A program made the translations under genes and the position numbers. Positions 60,127 through 64,000 of a DNA stretch of 64,000 nt are shown here, in pieces (positions within the stretch are counted from its first letter, which is position 1; each line of letters begins with the position of its first letter). A model generated the notes under the pieces. It had not been told where the DNA came from and ran no database searches. It was given only the letters and a program-made list of their open reading frames with translations. This DNA is from Ailurus styani (Eukaryota > Chordata > Mammalia > Carnivora > Ailuridae). Where the stretch lies: assembly GCA_002007465.1 (NCBI GenBank), contig LNAC01000101.1:4302361-4366360 (forward strand), read 5' to 3'.

Positions 60127-60517
60127 CAGCCCGGGCTTCCGCTCACACTGTGGCTTTGAGGCCCAGGCCCAGCCAGCTGCAAAATGGGAATGTTGGCCCA
60201 AGAGACTCAAGGCACAAAATGCTATGGGGAAGGGAGGAGGGCACGCTGGCCCGGGCTGGAGCAAGCAAGCGCGAGTCCCTGGTCCTTCAGGTGCCGCACA
60301 GGAAAAGGACGCGGCCCGCCCCTGACTAAAAGCCCCGGCCGGCTTCAGAGCATCCCTGGCTGGGCGGAAGGGGGCGCCGAGGCCCGCCGTAGAGCGCGGG
60401 GCGGGGGACGGCTCCCGGTGGGTCTCGGCCTGGAGCCCCAAGGCCCGCGCCCCGCACCTCGCTGGACCCCAACCTGGAGGGTCGCCCCGCACTGCAGCTC
60501 CGAGAGCGGGGCCTCTG

Positions 60518-60531
60518 CTGCCCTCTGGCGG
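60518..60531 (-). promoter_or_regulatory. CTCF-like motif, minus orientation
   Basis: CTGCCCTCTGGCGG matches 13 of 14 positions of the reverse complement of the consensus CCASYAGRKGGCRS. It lies in the CpG-rich RASD1 upstream region. Binding is not shown. Confidence 0.6.
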
Positions 60532-60709
60532 CCGGAGCGCGCGGCGCCGCCCTCGGAGCCAACGCCGTCGCCAGGGAGCGGACACGCGCCTGCCGACGGG
60601 AAGGGACTGCGGCGGGGGCTCGCTCTCTGGCCCGAGGAGGGGAGGGAGGTACGCGAGGTCCGGTGCGCCGTGCGGAGCACCGGCAAGCAGCTGCGATTAC
60701 GCTCCTGCT

Positions 60710-60865
60710 GTGCCGGGATTACTGCTGTTATTCTCTGGGTAAACCGAGGCCCGAAGGAAGGGAGTGTGAGCGTGAGAGTGCGTGTGTGTGTACTGCGGGT
60801 GGGGTCCTTGCCCCAAGGCACGGAAGGTCAAAGGCACAGGAGGAACTACAACCCCGACGCCCCTG
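60710..60865 (-). mobile_element. Degraded MIR in the RASD1 promoter region
   Basis: GATTACTGCTGTTATTCTCT, GGTAAACCGAGGCCCGAAGG and TTGCCCCAAGGCACGGAAGG follow the reverse MIR order. Confidence 0.5.
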
Positions 60866-60894
60866 CGAAGCCCCGCGCCGTGGAAAACCGGGGT

Positions 60895-61589
60895 NNNNNN
60901 NNNNNNNNNNNNNNNNNNNNNNNNNNNNNNNNNNNNNNNNNNNNNNNNNNNNNNNNNNNNNNNNNNNNNNNNNNNNNNNNNNNNNNNNNNNNNNNNNNNN
61001 NNNNNNNNNNNNNNNNNNNNNNNNNNNNNNNNNNNNNNNNNNNNNNNNNNNNNNNNNNNNNNNNNNNNNNNNNNNNNNNNNNNNNNNNNNNNNNNNNNNN
61101 NNNNNNNNNNNNNNNNNNNNNNNNNNNNNNNNNNNNNNNNNNNNNNNNNNNNNNNNNNNNNNNNNNNNNNNNNNNNNNNNNNNNNNNNNNNNNNNNNNNN
61201 NNNNNNNNNNNNNNNNNNNNNNNNNNNNNNNNNNNNNNNNNNNNNNNNNNNNNNNNNNNNNNNNNNNNNNNNNNNNNNNNNNNNNNNNNNNNNNNNNNNN
61301 NNNNNNNNNNNNNNNNNNNNNNNNNNNNNNNNNNNNNNNNNNNNNNNNNNNNNNNNNNNNNNNNNNNNNNNNNNNNNNNNNNNNNNNNNNNNNNNNNNNN
61401 NNNNNNNNNNNNNNNNNNNNNNNNNNNNNNNNNNNNNNNNNNNNNNNNNNNNNNNNNNNNNNNNNNNNNNNNNNNNNNNNNNNNNNNNNNNNNNNNNNNN
61501 NNNNNNNNNNNNNNNNNNNNNNNNNNNNNNNNNNNNNNNNNNNNNNNNNNNNNNNNNNNNNNNNNNNNNNNNNNNNNNNNNNNNNNNNN
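60895..61589. other. Assembly gap, 695 N, over RASD1 exon 1
   Basis: The run of N begins in CpG-rich sequence and ends 52 bases before the RASD1 acceptor at 61641. The missing human counterpart (about 96 codons of exon 1, part of a short intron, some 5' UTR) fits in a gap of this size. GC-rich dropout is the likely cause. Confidence 0.85.
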
Positions 61590-61641
61590 CCTCGGCCGCC
61601 GCCCTCCCCGGTTCCTTCAACGTTCCCTCTGCTCCCCGTAG

Positions 61642-62195
61642 GAGACGTGTTCATCCTGGTGTTCAGCCTGGACAACCGCGACTCCTTCGAGGAGGTGCAG
61701 AGGCTCAAGCAGCAGATCCTCGACACCAAGTCTTGCCTCAAGAACAAAACCAAGGAGAACGTGGACGTGCCGCTCGTCATCTGCGGCAACAAGGGGGACC
61801 GGGACTTCTACCGCGAGGTGGAGCAGCGCGAGATCGAGCAGCTGGTGGGCGACGACCCCCAGCGCTGCGCCTACTTCGAGATCTCGGCCAAGAAGAACAG
61901 CAGCCTGGACCAGATGTTCCGGGCGCTCTTCGCCATGGCCAAGCTGCCCAGCGAGATGAGCCCGGACCTGCACCGCAAGGTGTCCGTGCAGTACTGCGAC
62001 GTGCTGCACAAGAAGGCGCTGCGGAACAAGAAGCTGCTGCGGGCCGGCAGCGGCGGCGGGGACCCCGGCGACGCCTTCGGCATCGTGGCGCCCTTCGCGC
62101 GGCGGCCCAGCGTGCACAGCGACCTCATGTACATCCGCGAGAAGGCCAGCGGCGGCGGCCAGGCCAAGGACAAGGAGCGCTGCGTCATCAGCTAG
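61642..62195 (+). CDS. RASD1: RASD1 (Dexras1) last coding exon
   Basis: After a pyrimidine-rich tract and CCCCGTAG, two bases complete Gly96 and the frame runs 183 codons from Asp97 to TAG at 62193-62195. Visible GTPase elements are the Asp-Val-Phe-Ile-Leu-Val-Phe-Ser strand, the G4 box Asn-Lys-Gly-Asp (61788-61799) and the G5 box Glu-Ile-Ser-Ala-Lys-Lys. The extended, basic C-terminal domain that marks the RASD/Rhes subfamily follows, then a terminal CAAX box Cys-Val-Ile-Ser for farnesylation. The P-loop, switch regions and the N-terminal Cys11 S-nitrosylation site are in the gap. The product is a dexamethasone-inducible Ras-like GTPase that affects heterotrimeric G protein, adenylyl cyclase and nNOS signalling at membranes. 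RASD2 is the alternative, but the sequence is near identical to RASD1 as I recall it. The predicted full length is 279, two shorter than human, because a Gly run is shorter. Confidence 0.97.
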
Positions 62196-63059
62196 GAGCC
62201 TCCCCGCACCCCCAGCCCCCCGCGCCGGCGACACAACCCAGGGAGGACCTTTTTGTTGAAAAGTCACGTCCGACGTCCGGGCCCGCCCCGGGCCGCGTGC
62301 GCGCGGACTGGCGTCTTCCTCCCTGGGACCCGCGAACACCGGGGAGGTGCAAACGACGAAGGGACGGTCATCTGCTCTGGAAGGAAAGAACTGGCTCAGT
62401 CCGGGACTCTCCCCACCTCCCATCCGTCCCTCACGGGCGCCTGCCACCCCCACGGGTCGGGGGCACAGGCCCGGCAGAGAGGGAAGTTATCTTGTTTCTG
62501 ACAAACACAAGAATGGGGGGTGGGTGGGAGTCTGCTTATTAAAAAAAAAAATAGGTAAGAGAAGAAAAAGCAATAATGAACTTAGAACTTAACTCATCCT
62601 TCAATGACTTGTAACTCTTTTGTTGAATTAGATAATAGTTTTCAAATGCTGCAAGATTATGGTTTTTAGTTTTTTATGTTAGAGACACAGTACACTTTTA
62701 AGTTTAATCTACATTACCAACATTTTTCCATCACTTTCCCAAGGCTANTCTGGAGTGTCAAGGCGGGACAAATGGGGCATTAACTTGTCTGTGATTCTGG
62801 GTTGCCGTGACAGCTAAGGAAAGCCTCCGCCCTCCCCAGACCAAGGGGGTGTGGGTCAGATCATAGCCAAGTGACTCGTTTACATGTGTTTGTGAAATTG
62901 CACAAAGGAAAACAAAACACAACTTGCACTTTAATAGTTGAGGTCATTGTGGACATGAACAAACTCTTACCCAGCTGTTTGTACTGTGTGTGTGAGTCTT
63001 TAAAGTTATTGCTGTTGTTTTTTTACAATACCAAATAAAATAATTTAAAACAGAAAACC
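62196..63059 (+). other. RASD1: RASD1 3' UTR
   Basis: About 860 bases run from the TAG to about 20 bases past the poly(A) signal. The first 330 bases are GC-rich and the rest AT-rich, with AU-rich tracts (TTTTTTACAATA, AATAATTTAAAA) of the kind found in unstable, inducible mRNAs. An ambiguous N lies at 62748. Confidence 0.8.
63034..63039 (+). terminator. RASD1: RASD1 poly(A) signal AATAAA
   Basis: AATAAA lies about 840 bases after the RASD1 stop in AT-rich sequence and is followed by a CA at about 63057-63060 and a T-rich stretch. This is the only canonical signal after the stop in the window. Confidence 0.8.
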
Positions 63060-64000
63060 ATATGCTTGCTTTGCTTTTAGAAATGGCTGGAAGCCTGAAG
63101 GGTGAGGGAGGGGCAGGGGTTTACTTCTGAGGGATTAGACTAGCCCTCCCCAGACTGGCCCCCGCTGCCTGGGAGAAAATGCTCCAAAAAATGGATGGAT
63201 GATTGGAACAAAGCCCTCTCCAATTCGGGAATGGCTCCTCAGAAAGCCAGGACGAGGGGTCCAGGTCTTTCCCAGAGCTACATCTTCCCAGCCCCCAGGG
63301 GCCTCCGGGCTATGCCCAGACTCACGCCAGGAGGAGCGCGACGAAAGGCCCCCAACCCTGCGACTTGCAGTTGGCCTGATGGGTCACTAGGGCGCTGCTC
63401 TCAGAAGGGCAAGGGAGCCTTGAGATGAATCGGTGTCAGGCCCGTGCAGGACCCCCGATCCCTGACTCCCCTCCAGCGTCTGCCACATTGCTGTCTGCAG
63501 ACAGCTCAGAATCACCTGGCCTCCTGTGGCCTCCAGCCTCGGGGAGCACTTGCCGCCCTGGGGGGGGAGGTCTGGCTCCTTCTCTGCCTCAGTGTCTCCT
63601 CCTCTTCGGCAGTCGAGGGCGTCCGTTCCCGACTCGGGACCCAGCTCTCTCTGCCACTTGTAACTGCGAGCTCGGGGCAAGTGGCACCTGCCAAGCCTCC
63701 CAATTCTTCACCCACAAAACAGCACCCTCTGCGTGGGGGTGCCATGAGGAGTAAGGTGTTTGAAAAGCACTTTGCACCGGTGCCCACCACCCAGTGACCC
63801 AACTAACTGGTGGCTTCCGTGCGGTCCCAGGGAGGGATTTCCACCCTGCTCTGTGAGGGCTGCTCCCTGGGCACCGAACTCACCCCTGGGCCCGGGGGGC
63901 CAGTCACACGGGGGCAGGATGACCACCAGGCCCACTGGGCCCTTGGGGGGCAGAGGTCTCTCCCGAGGACAGTTACTCTGTTTTTCACGCCGGCTTTGCT
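63060..64000. other. RASD1 downstream flank
   Basis: This is GC-rich sequence without a supported exon. A weak MIR-like relic lies at about 63625-63770. From the human order I recall, MED9 would follow beyond the window. Confidence 0.6.

Larger units (their letters stand above)
56006..60300. other. PEMT-RASD1 intergenic region
   Basis: About 4.3 kb lies between the PEMT poly(A) site and the CpG-rich RASD1 upstream region. It holds an old repeat relic at about 56430-56640 (same type as 52440-52580), a clear MIR at 59255-59440 and a CanSINE at 59949-60126. The rest is unique-looking, GC-rich sequence without a supported exon. Confidence 0.8.
60300..60894 (+). promoter_or_regulatory. RASD1: RASD1 upstream CpG-rich region
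   Basis: CpG dinucleotides are dense from about 60300 to the gap edge at 60895, in contrast to the flanks. There are several GC-box-like GGGGCGGGG and CCCGCCCC words. The block sits directly upstream of RASD1, whose first exon should lie in the gap, so it is probably the promoter CpG island. No TATA box or start site can be placed. A CTCF-like motif is inside at 60518-60531, and a degraded MIR occupies about 60710-60865. Confidence 0.65.

Noticed and set aside
60663..61641. Upstream extension of the RASD1 frame through the gap
   Set aside because: Only N and intron-like DNA lie between; an acceptor with a pyrimidine tract at 61590-61641 explains the start of homology.
61617..62453. A 278-codon minus-strand open frame antisense to RASD1
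   Set aside because: It is the shadow of a GC-rich coding exon with strong third-position bias; the sense frame is clearly RASD1.

Overview
The window is nuclear DNA from a mammal. Multi-exon genes have GT-AG introns, and the repeats are LINE-1, MIR and L2 copies, GT and tetranucleotide microsatellites, and tRNA-Lys-derived carnivore SINEs (CanSINE). Several SINEs carry a body variant (ACAAGTAGGCAGAGAGGCAG and relatives) and an end (GGCTTTAACCCACTGAGCCA) that I associate from memory with mustelids such as ferret, mink or otter. Carnivora is near certain; Mustelidae is likely.

Two genes are recognised, both on the plus strand. The first is the 3' part of PEMT (phosphatidylethanolamine N-methyltransferase). 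Five coding exons lie at 40796-40911, 50602-50747, 52771-52882, 55419-55493 and 55707-55764. They correspond to residues 32-199 of the 199-residue human form. The earlier exon or exons were not found, so 1-40795 is read as one large intron still open at the left edge. The PEMT poly(A) signal is at 55983. The second gene is RASD1 (Dexras1), a Ras-like GTPase. Its last coding exon is 61642-62195, with a 3' UTR to about 63059. Its first exon lies in, or is largely lost to, a 695-base assembly gap at 60895-61589. PEMT followed by RASD1 on one strand agrees with the order I recall for human 17p11.2. MED9 would be next but is not reached.

Layout: 1-22800 is GC-rich intron with MIR/L2 relics, GT repeats and a few SINEs. 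22845-23150 is an AT-rich block that matches no repeat I know. 24190-31860 is an AT-rich repeat graveyard: minus-strand L1 fragments interrupted by SINEs. 33980-34650 is a TGGA tetranucleotide array with a gap. 37280-44960 mixes L1 fragments of both orientations around the first PEMT exon seen. 48930-49480 is a second TGGA array. 50600-56005 is the compact 3' end of PEMT. 56006-60300 is intergenic, 60300-60894 is the CpG-rich RASD1 promoter region, and 63060-64000 is downstream flank.

PEMT makes phosphatidylcholine in liver ER membranes, and RASD1 is a glucocorticoid-inducible signalling GTPase; they are neighbours, not a pathway. I found no operon, phage, CRISPR or other exotic system. The observations most worth checking are an outward-placed pair of CTCF-like motifs in convergent orientation flanking the locus, two PEMT donors that give an immediate in-frame stop if their introns are retained, several non-repeat AT-rich blocks that may be enhancers, and young SINE insertions with perfect target-site duplications.
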